In this document: positions 47,746 to 59,996 of the stretch, one piece after another
How the letters are laid out: the number at the start of each line of letters is the position of its first letter
Numbering within the stretch: position 1 is the first letter of the stretch
Assembly (NCBI RefSeq): GCF_023278565.1
Contig: NC_064672.1
Coordinates: 4,526,001 to 4,590,000 of the forward strand
Origin: Colletotrichum lupini
Taxonomy: Eukaryota; Ascomycota; Sordariomycetes; Glomerellales; Glomerellaceae
Direction of reading: 5' to 3'
Length of the DNA stretch: 64,000 nt
Translations under genes and position numbers: made by a program
The notes under the pieces: model-generated
Told to the model about the DNA's origin: nothing
Database searches by the model: none
The model's input: the letters and a program-made list of their open reading frames with translations, nothing else

Positions 47746-50700
47746 ATATGCAATTGTTGGATTTCAGGGTCAATTTTGGTGCCCAAGTACCTATAATGCA
47801 GTATTGGCGGGGCCCACCAACCGAGTGGAATCGCAGCTTACAGCGTAGTGAACAATGCGAGCGATCGTTAAAAAAAAAAAAATCAGTAGGTGGGCGTACT
47901 ATGGCGACTTTGAAAACTTTTCAAAACTGCAGCGAACCATGCCAGCAACCGGTGAAACATACCGGGCATGGTTGCTTCTCTGGTGGCAGTGGTTGTAACA
48001 ACTGCCTTTAGCATACTTTTGCTGGCGCAAGAGTCAAAACTTGAAGAGGCATCAACTCCGCTTGCCGACTTGCCCGGCTCGTGCGGGGGACTCGGGAGTT
48101 GAAGGCTTGAAACACAAAATTGACAAAGGCAACCATGAATGCCCGAGGGATGTGGTTATGAATAGTTCAGGATGGAACATTTCGTCTTGGCGGTAAAGGA
48201 GAAGGAGGTTTCCGATATCCATGCAACCTAGGTGGTGGCAATCATCCCCCGGTGCACGCCGCCGCACAAAATTCGAGCAGAACAGTGAGCATGGGGGGTC
48301 TGGCAGTGCGGCACCTGGTGCGAGCGTAAGCCGAGAGGTTGCTCATCCTCATCCACGCGCCCCAGTTTCGGGAGTTCCTAGATAGGGTAACTCGCTGCGT
48401 TTCGAGTTGAGGAATCGTAGATCCGTCGTCTGCTGACAACCTGACGAAGGTGAAGAGGGGGGTTTTCTGACTCTGGCCCCCCTTCTTTCATTTACACACT
48501 TTCGAATACGTTGGAGGCCATAACTGTATCTTGGTTGCATAAGTATGTAACGGGAGTTGCGACAGACAACCTAACTCATTGGTGGTTGATTGGCGTGAAG
48601 TATCGTGGCCCATGTTAGTGTTAGTTGGCCTGACATGAACATTAGCGATGCGGAGGCTTCTGGTCACAAGGGTTGCGAAGAAACGGCGCGCGGAGAAAAG
48701 GCGCGAGATAGAAGACAATGTTACGACAAAATGATTGACGGAGAGACCAATAACCGCCTAGGATGATGCGATCTGATGCGCTGATGCAGTGTCAACACGC
48801 CCAGAGATCCACCACTGAAGCAATAACATTATTATATTAGTACCACGGCTTTACACGCTGTTCCAAGGATGCGTGGGGCCGGCTAGCCGATCAAGGTGGA
48901 CTCGTCATCATTAATACCAAAGTACCATGTTCATGTCGGGGATTGAGCAACAGGATGGTCGAATTTTGCTCTTGAATGGCATAAGCGATTCCTTCTATTG
49001 ATAACGGCAATGGCAACCGAGGCAGAACGGTACCTAGGTGATTGTCTCATAAACCCAAAGACGAGACTGGTGTAACCCGAATGCGGACGTGTGGTTGATC
49101 GCGGGTTGGTGGAGGTGAGTGATGAACAGAGCGAGAGGGAGAAAGACAAAGATAGCCAGACAAGTCGGCCGATTGCCTCAGGTCAGCAGATCATTGTGTT
49201 TGGGAAGAGAATTTGTTGCCCTCAACGGCTGGAGTTGCTGCGACCGACCTGCTGATCGGGCACAGTTGCCGTCGGTTGTACGCGCTCTTGCGCGTGCCGT
49301 GTCGCATGGCGATTGATTGCAACTTGCGACAGCTTGGCCGGACTTTCCCACCGGGCCCCTCAGGAGGAGTAGAATACCTAGAGAAGGAACAGAGTGATGA
49401 TTGTTGAGGGCGAACTACCTAAACTCAAGGCAGGGGTGGGTCGACATGATACGGATACCAGGCAAGAAACGCGCTTGGTGGCAGCTGGCTGGCGCCCAGG
49501 TTGTCTTAGGTTGTGCTAGCCCGCCTGGGTTGTTGATAATGTGGAATGAGAAGAGTACTTTTTGCCAAGTACTTTGCGTGTTGTGGTACGTAGACCTAAT
49601 GATATTCCTCTCTCACAGATTAGTTGCACCATGCCGGACGCCTGACACCGATAACCGACATAGAGTACCGATGCCGATGCATGAGTCTGATAGTTCAAGG
49701 TCTAAATACCTTGAGAGGGGCGAAAGGGGCATCGTTCAGAGATAATCACCAAACGTTGTAGACACATGACGAAAGAGACTCGGAGAGGCAGCTCACAAGT
49801 ACAGTCAGTCACGTAAGATAGGTAGTAGTAAATGTGTCCGTGGTGAACTTTGAGCAAAAGCCAATGGCATTCAATTTAGGTTGGGACTCTGCGCGAAGAC
49901 TGGCAGCCGGACCAACCCGGCCAAGCCAATCCTCACCGTGACCAAGCCAAGCGAGTAAGACAGACGTAATCAGAGGATATACATGGAACGGCAGTACCTT
50001 TTCATTACGCCAACTTAGACAATGCAACATGCCAAACGCTCAAGGTGAGGTACATTTGGTCATTCGCGAGAGAGTTTCGCGCGCAAGCGGGGCTCAGCTA
50101 CGGATACGGTACCACGGAGATTCCAGGGTTTTATCTCACATTTGCCGGCGCAATTGCCAAACAGTCAATCAACTTAGAGATACACCAGCGAGGCGTCAAT
50201 CAAATTGCTTAGTGGTGGTGGCCCCCCCTCCCGAGTGAGAGTCCCCCCCTACTTGAGCCCCGCTCGACAGAACAAGTCAGCCAGTCATCGAAACTCTGGT
50301 CACAACTGCGACTGGGGTTGACAGGGAATTACACGAGCCACGGTCACAGCTTGGTTGTACGCTACTTCGTTACGCATACTAGACCCTATCATTTGAAGAT
50401 GTGCGACCCTGGATAAGGCGTGCCCTGAGCAAGAAGAGTCCGAGACTGTCGTACAGCCCAAGATCCAAATGGTAACTTGCCTGGGGCGCCGAGTGATTCT
50501 CCACGAACTGCTTTGGGCGACGACTCGTCAAGAATGGTGAGATGTTTGGCCCATCTGATCTGATGCGATCTGAGCACGCGCAAGCCGAACGTGGACTGGG
50601 CATAGGCGGAAGCAGGGACGATGGATTGGAGTCTCTGGGAGCGCGGCGGTGGAGGAAAAGGAGGGAATAACATCCTGGAACGCGCAATCCAGCTCGCCGG

Positions 50701-52601
50701 GCCTAGGAACAAAAGGTACTATTGATGCAAATTGCTTGGTACATGACCATGCTGTCCTGACTGGATAGGGTGATGACTACCTTACCTTTCCTCATCCGTC
50801 CGTCTCCATTACGGGGGCATTGGCAGTATCGTTGGTTTTCTTATAATGTGTGACCGACAGATGATATGAGCCACGGACCACTTTTGATCAAAGTACCCTT
50901 TGTTCACACTCTCTATCGCTGGGCGCTCTTTCTCTCTGTCGTCTCATGAGAGGCTGAGGCTGCTTGGCCTCCCACTCGATGGGAGCTACTGGAGAACTTA
51001 CCCAATAAACTGCAACCACCTCCGAAATCAAAAAATCTCAGTCGCAACTCTGGTTGGCCTGTTCTCCCTTGGGGACAAAGTAAAACCTGTGTCTCTCAGT
51101 AACCCGTCCGTATCTCTCTCGCCCTTATCCTCCTCCCCATCCATCCATGGCCACTAACTCACTCACTCACTCGCTCACTCACCCGCCCACTGGCAGAAAA
51201 TTCCTCTCATTTGGCAGTAAAACCTTGCCGGGCTTTTTATTGCACCTTGGTGAAGTGAACCCCATTCACACCCCGATTCTCATACCAATCGCTTTGTTTC
51301 CTTTCCTTCTGTTGCCCCCTACCCCCTTCCATTTCCAAAGTTCCCATCCTTTTTTTGCTCGTGACACGCCCCCCTCAACTTTACAAACAACACGTCAATA
51401 ACCAAGGTTCCAATGCGGCCAGGCCACAACAGTACTTGAGTAAAGTACCTAGCTTAGCTTAGCTTACTGAAATTCACCCTTCCTTGTCCGTGCTGTGCTG
51501 TACAGTACACTACGGGTGTATGCTGTGCCCAACTTTTACATCATCCCACACACGGTCCTCCTTGGGGTCTAATTCCAACCACTTTTCTCTTCTTCACCTC
51601 ACATACCCTTACGCGGTGATAACCCAATGCCATCAACTTGTATGGTAGGCTGGCTTTGATCGACTCGCACATTGATCACTGGTGTTTCCGCCCATCAACA
51701 ACAGCAGTTCTCTCCGCTAAATACGCCTTCATCTCGTTTAAGGCGCCGAATCCTGTTTCCCGCGCCATTCAACTGTCAGCGTCCGTGCTCTGGGACACAA
51801 GCCTGAGGTACCGTTCAGTATTCACCTCACTCTCTCAGTCTCTGCCTTACTTTACTGCGTAAGGTAGCTTTACCTCTCGCCCACCTCTCTCTCAACCTCG
51901 ACACACCCTGCTTGGACTAGAAATTCTGACTGGGGTGCCTGACGACTGATGACTGGAACTCTCGCCTCATTTGGCTTGGCTTTTTGCTTTCTTCTTAGTC
52001 TAAACTGGACATAATACGGCGAGGCGGTAAAGGCGTTGGAATCTAATACCTTGTACACCTCTCACTTTTCATCCACTCATACTCCGTACTCAGCACTCAC
52101 TCACTCACTCAGTCTCTCTCTCTCACTCTCACTCTTACTTGACACTCACCTTTTCTTTCCTTCCCCCCCTTACGAATACTCCGTACAGATACACACACCT
52201 TCCTCCACCTCAGTCTACACCTCCCCGTCTCCACCTTTCCCGGTCACATTCAATCTTGGCCTCAAACACGAACCGCGTCCACCGATCATTTGGAGCCGTC
52301 ACTCAAATCAAACCAAACCACCGATCCCTCCTCTTAGGCCCTTAGCCTTAGCTCTTGTCTTCTTACAACCACACGTCCCAACGCATTTCCATCCAAAATC
52401 ACCTTAGCCGCCAAGTTACCCATCAAAGCAAACACTTCTTCTTCTTATCCAAAGAGCCAACCTGAACCGCGAGTCTTTGTCGCCCAATTTTCGACAACTC
52501 CGGGGGTTCACTTGATTTGTGGCGACCACATCAATATTTACCGCCAGACAATCGGCTCGAGTCACCCGGTCGCAACACAAACTCGCGAGAAACCAACCGC
52601 G
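47746..52601. other. Long intergenic region and pyrimidine-rich leader
   Basis: No coding region can be supported in 47746-50700. From about 50800 to 52600 the + strand becomes strongly pyrimidine-rich, with simple repeats of the CACT type (about 51150-51185) and TCAC/TC type (about 52095-52138). This is typical of a long fungal promoter and 5' leader, here belonging to the gene starting at 52602. Short upstream ATGs occur within it. Confidence 0.5.
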
Positions 52602-52728
52602 ATGGAGACCACCACCGAGGTCGAAACAAAGCAGCCGTCAGTTGCGCCTTCAGAGCCGCAGCAACAGACCCCAGTTGCCGAGACCCCTACAACCACAGAG
52701 TAAGTTATCTCTTTGTCTCTTTTACCGC

Positions 52729-52760
<32 letters not shown>

Positions 52761-55700
52761 TTATTGCTAGCTGCATTTGAAGTTATTGCCACTTGATATT
52801 TCCTTCTTCAATTGCTCTCCTGTACAAGAACCACGCGCTATGACCAGTGGTGAAGTCATACACTGGGTCGATTTCGACTTCACCTTGGACTTGGACTTGC
52901 CTGCGATCCATCACAGCTCTCAACTCAACTTCTTGCTTCATTTTTCTATTTCGCAGCCCGCACCTACCTTACTTTACCTTCACTTCCTTCTAAGTGTTGT
53001 GGCTGCACGGAAACTCCTCTCCTTCCCTCCCTGACACTGCGTCTGACGGCGCTTCTAGCTTCGGCCACTAAGCTAGGTTGTAAGGCCGCCAGAGTTCCCT
53101 CTCGTCATTCCCCCTTCCACTACAACCAGCACCGACCCCTCCCTTGATTCAACCGCACCTCTCTTCCCATCAATCAACCAGATCACTTTTCTTCCATCAA
53201 CTCTTGTGCCTCGTCGCCGGCATACACGGTCTCTCATATCATCTGTTTTCATTCCACAGTCTCGTTGAGCATTGGTTTCCTTGATTGTGCGCCGCAAATA
53301 CTCTGTCTTTGTTCTCACCTCCTGCGAAACTCTCAGAATGCCGTTTCGACGAGACTCCCGCCTCAAGAGTACTCCAGAAGAGCCCTCTGTACCCATTAAG
53401 GAGGAAAGAAGGTGCGTCGCATTCCATTGAGACTCTCAACTCCCCATCCGAGTTCCTTGGTTCTTCACTCTCTCTTTGCGACTCAGAGTTTCAATGTATT
53501 TTTGGCACCTTTCAAAGTTCAATGCATGCGCCCGGTTTGCTTGCCTTGGTCAAGAGTGCAACTGGCGAGTTGCCTTGGTCAAGAGTGCAACTGGCGAGTT
53601 GCCAAGAGGCGCATGTCGAGTCAGGGACAAGTGTTCCCGATTCATGTACGCATACAACATCCGCTTTGGATGGCTTTCTACCCCTGCTCAACTCGAATCG
53701 TCTGCATTTCTTGGTCTTGCGCTGTTGCTTCCTCGCCGGCGATGCTTTTCTTTCTGTCTCTCTCCGAATCAGCTGGGGTTTTCTCAGTTACAGCCACCAT
53801 GGCCGAGCGTCACCACCTTGGTTGGCAAAGACCTCATCAGGGTTGCAAGTGCACCCATTTGGGCAACATTGCAACACATCCTGGAATGCAACAAACTCAA
53901 TTGTGATCAAGCATATACTGATACCAATTACAGGCTCAGCAGTGCCAATGGGGTTAAGCCACCTGCTCTGGATGACGACGACACCGCCAATGATGATGAT
54001 CTAAGCCCGCCTCCAGAGAACTTGAGCCCTGTCTCAGGCAGCCATGATCGCGCTTTGGAAGATGAGATTGTTGTCGGTAACCGCAATGGCGTGCAAAAGT
54101 CATCGCCACTCCGCGTTGTTTCTGATCCCGAGGATGAGAATATGGCGGATGTTGAGGATGAGCCGGTCGTCTCTCACTACCCTAAGCGGAAGCGCGCGTC
54201 CGTTTTCAACGACTTGAGTGAAGACAAGATGGAGAGCAGCCTTGTCTCAGAGAAGGAAGGCACGCCACGCGGCACCAAACCAGCTCGTAGGCATGGACTG
54301 GGTGGTGTGAAGGGCGTCATTCTCGGATATTGGCGCGATTCACCCGTGCCTGACCCCAGAGGCAAGCATGCAGTTATTGGCTTCATCGATGTCCGCGATC
54401 GCCTCCGCACTCGCATTCAGCAGAACACCCGCTTCGGCGAGCCGGTATCGAGTCTCGAGTATCCCCTCCCGCCCGGACCAGGTGGCAGCTGGGTGACCTT
54501 CGAGCGGGTCGTCTTCGCAGACCACCTTGTTGGTCTGGATCACCACCAAGTGAAGGAATATGTCAAGCTTCGAACGGATTCTATCGAGATGACGGAGGAG
54601 GCCCGAGATGCTGCAGAGCAAGCTGCGGCTAAGGAAGCGGTCCGGCGTGTCGAGGAAAACCCTCCCCCCGAGAATCCCGTAGCGCCAGCCATCGCATACG
54701 GTGCGGTGATTCCCGACCACGCTACAATGCCGGCTCGGCCGGACTCCAAACGTCGCCGCACTGGTAGTGGCATCGGCACGATCAGTGGAGGCCCGGTACA
54801 GCAGACGCCGCCAGCACAAAACATCCCGCCGACTCCTCAATTCGACCCTCTGCCAGGTACCAGACCCACACGCATCATTGTGGGCTACTGGAAGGGCTCC
54901 AGTGAGCCTGATCCTATCAACAAGCACGCGATCTACGGCATCCTCGGACAAAATGACATGTTCCGCGTCAAGGTGGCGCGAGAGACGCGTGATAAGCGCT
55001 TCGTCGATGGCAACTTTCCCGTTGGAGCGGGTGCGCTGTGGATTCACTGGGAGGAGGTCGAGCTGGAGCCACACATTAAAGTCCTGTCTCGCCCCGAGGT
55101 GAAGGAGTATTGTCGTGTCCGTCAGTACCAAATCGATCAAGGCGAGAGCCCCAACGAGCGAGTCGAGAATGAGGCCAGGGCAGTGTACGAGGCACAGCAG
55201 CGCGTGGCAAATGGCATCAATAAGCCTGGTTACATGAACAATATGGGCCCGCCACCCGCCATTGTTCCACAGCCAGAAGAGATGCTCGAGGCACCCGAGA
55301 CCAAGGTCGAGGTGAACCCCGAACTGCGCCAGAGCCGCAGGACGGAGAACCGCGGCGTTCGGCACGCATTGCCCGATCTCGACGTCAGACAGTCATCACG
55401 AACCCCTGTACAAGCGCAGAATAAGATTGACGCCAGTGCACGTCGCGAAATCGCCCGGATCGAGGCCGCCCAGATTCGAACCGAGCGTTTCGCCGCTGAC
55501 CGCGAAGCTGCTCAGAACGCCCAAGCTGCTCAAGCTGCCCAGGTTGCTCAAGCCGCCCACATGGCCAACTTAGTCCCTCCTCCAATGCCGCCTCAAGCTA
55601 TGCCTAAGATGCCTTTGCAGAACGGCAACGGCAACGGCCCCCGCATGAGTAGCCTGTTCCACGAGCGCGACGAGATGCAGCGCCTGAACAAGGTATGGGC

Positions 55701-55884
55701 TAGCCAAGAAGAGCACCGCAGCAAGGTTGGAGGTGAAGAAACCAAGTTTTACGGCGGTATCAAGTACGAGCGCAAGACCAACGGCCCCTTTGTCGGCAAA
55801 CTCGTCTCGCAAGGCACCATTATCAGTATTGACGGAGAGGATTATGTCGAGTATCGTGTACTCACGAAGCCGAGTTTTTTCTAG
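52602..55884 (+). CDS. Conserved-looking nuclear protein with a duplicated ~85-residue domain, function unknown
   Basis: Not recognised. I model three exons, 52602-52699, 53337-53411 and 53934-55884, with introns of 637 and 522 nt, giving 707 residues in one frame. The third exon alone is certain; an alternative start is the ATG at 53338 (MPFRRDSRLK). Residues 60-180 are acidic, with a basic PKRKRAS cluster, and PDSKRRRTG lies at about 327-335; both look like nuclear localisation signals. Two related domains stand out: about 185-271 (VILGYWRDSPVPDPRGKHAV...HHQVKEYVKLR) and about 372-455 (IIVGYWKGSSEPDPINKHAI...RPEVKEYCRVR). A helical Ala/Gln stretch (AQNAQAAQAAQVAQAA) and an aromatic C-terminal segment ending KPSFF follow. 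The long CT-rich leader suggests heavy regulation. A chromatin or transcription role is only a guess. Confidence 0.75.
52729..52754 (+). repeat. (CT)13 microsatellite in the first intron
   Basis: A perfect dinucleotide run of 26 nt within intron 1 of the 707-residue gene, 29 nt after the splice donor. Confidence 0.85.
53541..53603 (+). repeat. 29-bp tandem duplication in the second intron
   Basis: The 29-bp unit beginning ttgccttggtcaagag occurs twice in perfect tandem at 53541 and 53570, then starts a third time (ttgcc). It lies in the modelled second intron; if that stretch were coding, the odd unit length would shift the frame between copies. Confidence 0.85.
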
Positions 55885-56698
55885 GCGACCAAGACGGGAA
55901 GCAGCACCTCGCGGCTTTGATCGCCTTTTAAATTTCGGTCAACGGGCATTCGCTGAGCGATGGCCGCCAGATTATGGGACTCCTCCTGAGCGTTGAGTCT
56001 CAACGGATCTCTCTCTTTTGATACTGAGTTCAACGGATGAAGGCTGTAGGATTTCCTTTGTTTCTTCTCGCGACAAAATGGATGCGAGGTTCGGCGGAAA
56101 ACGGGTCTTTCCTATTATACCCCCTCTCAACCTTTTCCGATTAATCATTTTTTTCCTTTTTCCCATCTTTTCGGCGTGGAAAAGCCAGCTCGGTCTCCTT
56201 CGTTATCGGCCACGGAGAATTCGCCGAGGAGAGGATTACTATACCATGTTTTCTTTGTTCTGCTCTGCTCTCACGCCCTTCGCAATACCTCACTCATACA
56301 CCAGTGGCTTGCCTAGTTGAGTTGTGTGATGGTGAGAGACATGTATCTGAGGGCTTTCTTCTCTTGCGTTTTTCTAATTATCATGATGTCATTGCTAGTC
56401 AGAATGGGTACCTCTCAAGCGGAGGTCGGAACTGAGCGGAAAAGGGGGGAAAGCGTGGGACCGATACCACAATCCGTGGTTGTCAGTAGCTTTCAGTTAG
56501 CAATCAAATGAATCGTCTAAATGTGTGGAATGTGTGGATATTTGGTTGGTGTTTACATCAGTGGCAAGACTCACACTGCGGAGTTGGCAATATGCCATCT
56601 TTGTTCAAGGTCCCCAATGCAAAATGCAATATCTTTGATTAGTTGAAACCGTTAAGTCTGTTCCAAAGTCACCATCATACGCAATCTACTCTCGTTAC
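55885..56698. other. Convergent 3' intergenic region
   Basis: This lies between the stops of the 707-residue gene and the PhyH gene. It should hold both 3' UTRs. No further gene seen. Confidence 0.5.
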
Positions 56699-57919
56699 TC
56701 ACTCTTCCTGATTAAAATCGTAGCTATTCCCAAACCCCCTCCCCAGATACGTCCTCAAAGCCTCCTCCCTCGTCGTCCAATCCACAGGTATCTCCAAATC
56801 ATCCCTCCCCGTCGCCTCCCCGTCCCCCTCCAGCAAAGGCCTCACGTCTTCCGCAAACTGCAACCGCATCGGGTTCCGGTACCACCCAGCAAAATGAATC
56901 ATGGCCAGCATGACGCGCACGTCGGGCTTGGCATTCGGCATCCCCGCGTGCCACAGCCGCAGGTCGCGGATGACGATGCTCCCCTTTTCCACCGTCGGCT
57001 GCGAAGGCGGGCGGACGGCGCGGCGGAGGTCGAGGAGTTGGGGGCTGATGCGGCCGCTTGCGCGGGTGCCGTGGGTGCCTTGCTGGGCTGCTATGCCGGA
57101 GGGGACTATGGTGCCGGTGTAGCTTGAGGAGGGTGTTGTGGTGGTGGATGAGGATGAGGGTGAAGATGGAGAGGCGGGCAGGAGATAGGGAGCGTGGGTG
57201 CCGAGCCAGAGCTCCGTTGAGCCGTTGGAGGGTGTCATTTTCACGAGGGGAATGTTGATTACGAGGGCGAAGGGGTGGGATGGGTGGGCGAAATCTGCGT
57301 CGGAGTGGACTGGCTGGCGTTGTGGTTTGGAGTCTGGTGAGGGCGGCATGGCCGAGTTTGCGGAGCAAAAGGTCCATTTTGGGCGCGGGCCTAGTAGGGA
57401 GGAGGTTATTTGCGTTGCTATGGCGTCTGTTGTTTTGGTTGTGAGTTTGTTTGTATAGAGATACGAGGAGGATGTGGAACGAACTCAACTTGTGAAGATG
57501 GACTTGTGAAAGTACTCGGCCACGGGAGGCGGATCTTGTTGCAAGTTGCCCAGGTTATAGTTGAAGGGCCCCTTGTCGCCGAGGGACCGGAGGCAGAGCG
57601 CGTCTTGGACCATCTTGGCGTTGAGGGCGTCGAGGTCTGCGTGCGGGACGACGTCGGAGACGACGACGAGGCCGTCTCTGTGGAGGTGGCGGACGGCGAG
57701 TTCGAGGTTGCGCGGGGAGAGGCGAGCACTAGCGAGTTCAGAATGTGAGGGGTGTATTGTTGCTGGTGTTGATGGGAGGGTTTCGTGGTCGTGAGTGTTT
57801 GTTGTAAGTGAGGCCATTGTTCGACTGGTGATGGGGAAGCGTAGACGAGAGGGGGCATTTGAGGTCAAGAAAGGGAGGCGTGAACGGAGGAGCATCGTTG
57901 GGGAGGAGATTATTTTCAT
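56699..57919 (-). CDS. Phytanoyl-CoA dioxygenase (PhyH) family protein
   Basis: A predicted non-haem Fe(II)/2-oxoglutarate-dependent oxygenase. Two exons on the minus strand, 57919-57490 and 57426-56699, with a 63-nt intron (GTTGAG...CAG), give 385 residues. The splice joins EYFHKSIFT to NAIATQITSSLLGPRPKWTF and CSANSAMP, restoring family sequence. Iron ligands are His184 and Asp186 (QPVHSDADF) and His303 (DLRLWHAGMPN); Arg314 (DVRVMLAM) is placed to bind 2-oxoglutarate. A Ser/Thr-rich insert (about 228-245) sits in a loop. The first 35 residues are rich in Arg and Ser without acidic residues (MLLRSRLPFLTS...), like a mitochondrial targeting peptide, and a second ATG at residue 35 could give a form without it. 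It lies 292 bp downstream of, and on the same strand as, the Zn2Cys6 regulator gene. The substrate is unknown. Confidence 0.9.
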
Positions 57920-58211
57920 GGCTTGAGAAGGATATTCCAGGGTAGACGGATACGTTTAGTGAAATTGATGGGAGATTCCAGAGATTTCTTATGCATTTAT
58001 ATCTCGAAGGGAGGAGGCTTAAGAAGAGGTTCTCTACGCCAATGCCGAGCTCGGGTTTGGATAACAAAACGTGCATGCCCCATCCACCCCGGACCACCTA
58101 GCTACTAGGTTTCCCCAGATTTCCCCCCAAATCCGAGCTCGGGGTACGCTAGCCCACCCCCCTCTACACAGCAAACTACGACTGACCATTCTTCGATTAA
58201 TATCCGCCTCC

Positions 58212-59996
58212 TCATTCGTTGTCTGCTTGTTCCGGTGGCGGCGGATTCCTCCACTCCGTCTCCAGCTCCGAGACGAGTCTCTGGACGGGCCAGCCGATTG
58301 TTCGCTTACACGCCAAGAGGCGGCGGATCAGCTCCTGTCGCGAGGCTTCTCTTCTGATGAATCGTGCGCCTGTCGAAGTCTTTTGAGTTGTGGGTTTACA
58401 GAATGCAGCAGGAAGTGTTGTCAAATGAAAGGATGGACAGAAAGGCGAGAGATAGTATGTATGTGAGAGGCTTACAGAATGCAATGGGGCCAAAGGCATT
58501 GACTTGAACCGAGGGCGTGTTGGCGGTGAAGGCCACGCCGCAGACATCGAGGGCGAGGTGCTCGAGGATATCGTCTTTTGTGTCTTGACGGCCGTTTCGA
58601 CCGTCTAGTGTGTTTTGAAGACTTGATAATTGTTGCGGGCTTGCGTGGATACAGAGTATCGTAGTGGCGACAAGCTGATAGTGAAAGGCCGCCGCTAGAT
58701 TCTTATTCAGTCACAAGACAAGGGTGTTCTAAGATATTAAGGCCTACCATGATGATCTCTGAGCAGCCAAATGGATGGCAAGGCGAGGCCCAGACCGCGT
58801 TCAACCGTGGAAAAGGGTTCAAACCGTGACGGTAGACTTTTACGCCATTCACGTAACAGATGAGAAAGGCTAGACCACGATTCCTCCGTGACAGAACCCG
58901 AGCCTTTGGAGCATGTATTGATGATGCGGCCTAGAATGAGAGTAACGGCACTAAGGTAGTCCTGATCGGTTCTTGAACCAGACGCCGGTAGGGCTAGGGA
59001 TACCTGGGCAAGGTCTATCTTGAGCGGGCATCTGCGGAATAAGCTAAAGGTGATGTCCTCACGAAGATAGTTCCAGAAGCCTGCTGCTTGAAGGCTAGAC
59101 CCAAAGGCGTCAGTTTGAGGGGTATGATAGGCTGCCAGTGAATATGCTCCCTGGAGGTGCCTGTTTGGGTCTACCTCTTCTGCTTTGGTGTCAGTTCATG
59201 CAATAACCATGCCAAAGTGTCTACAAGGTGCGTAAAAGTAGTGACCGGAAGACGACAGGATCTCACCACTCAAAATCTCATACGACCGCAAGAGACAAAC
59301 AGAAGCTAGCGCAAGCCCCTGCGTTCGCCCATCATTGTTGTACACCTCCGCTGCCATGTTAATCAGCCAACGAATGCAGTGCCCGTGGTAGAACTCCGCC
59401 GCCGCCCTGGCGGACGGTACAGTCGTTCTGCTTGTGTGGACCGCGGACAGTGCCAAGATGGCGGCGAAGGGCAGCGGGCTATCGAGGGCGGCCTCGGGAA
59501 GGCTTGTGCCAAAGGTAAGGAACGCATCGCTGAGGTCGTACCACGGTGCGATGTCGGCGATGTAGTGGAAAAAGCAGCGTGCTATGGACGGGTTCTGGAG
59601 GGCTTTGCGGGGGTTGGATGGTGATGGGAAAGGAGTTTGCGGTTCGTCTGCTTTAAGGGATGTATGTGAGCGGCTACAACGTGTGCAGGATCAAGAACAG
59701 TGAGGTACGCGTGGAAGATACTCACCAGCGGAGTCGGGCTCTTCTGTATCCTGCTGGCTCTTTTTGAGTTGTGGGAGCGGGGTGGTGCGGTCACAGTATC
59801 GCTGAGCCTTGCGGCAACGTTGGCACGCTGGCAGGGCCTCGTCGCCTGAGTAATCTCGTATTGGTCAAAGGAGCTCTTTCCATGGTGTCACGGTGGATAT
59901 TTGCTTACATTTGACCTTGCGGACGCGGCAGGTGTTGCTGGTGGCACTTGTCAGCACGAAGATCGGTCTGTGGGCGATACTAGTTCTTGTTCTCAT
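58212..59996 (-). CDS. Zn2Cys6 fungal transcription factor, 5' end uncertain
   Basis: A fungal binuclear-cluster regulator. From the in-frame ATG at 59996 six exons splice in frame: 59996-59909, 59845-59726, 59650-59267, 59179-58748, 58694-58476 and 58369-58212, with introns of 63, 75, 87, 53 and 106 nt. This yields 466 residues. The zinc cluster has Cys23, 30, 37, 40 and 47 with perfect C6 spacing (CRVRKVKC, then DEALPACQRC), but the first ligand position (20) is Ser. An upstream exon, ATG at 60102 (MPRVLNQA), with a good GTAAGA donor at 60077 and an acceptor at 59938, would restore the first Cys if one base were not missing. The middle (FGTSLPEAALDSPLPFAAIL, AAAEFYHGHCIRWLINMAAE, FWNYLREDITFSLF) fits the regulator's middle homology region. 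It may regulate its neighbours; this is unproven. Confidence 0.8.

Noticed and set aside
51147..52407. Open frames rich in Ser, Pro, Thr and Leu in the CT-rich region
   Set aside because: They are translations of simple repeats and pyrimidine-rich leader DNA.
53476..53933. N-terminal ~150 codons of the continuous 802-codon + frame
   Set aside because: They contain a 29-bp tandem repeat and non-conserved, Cys/Leu-rich sequence, and a good splice acceptor at 53933 plus the phase of two upstream exons indicate an intron.
54340..55365. 341-codon minus-strand open frame
   Set aside because: Antisense shadow of the 707-residue gene; no motif, and the + strand has internal domain repeats and clear coding character.
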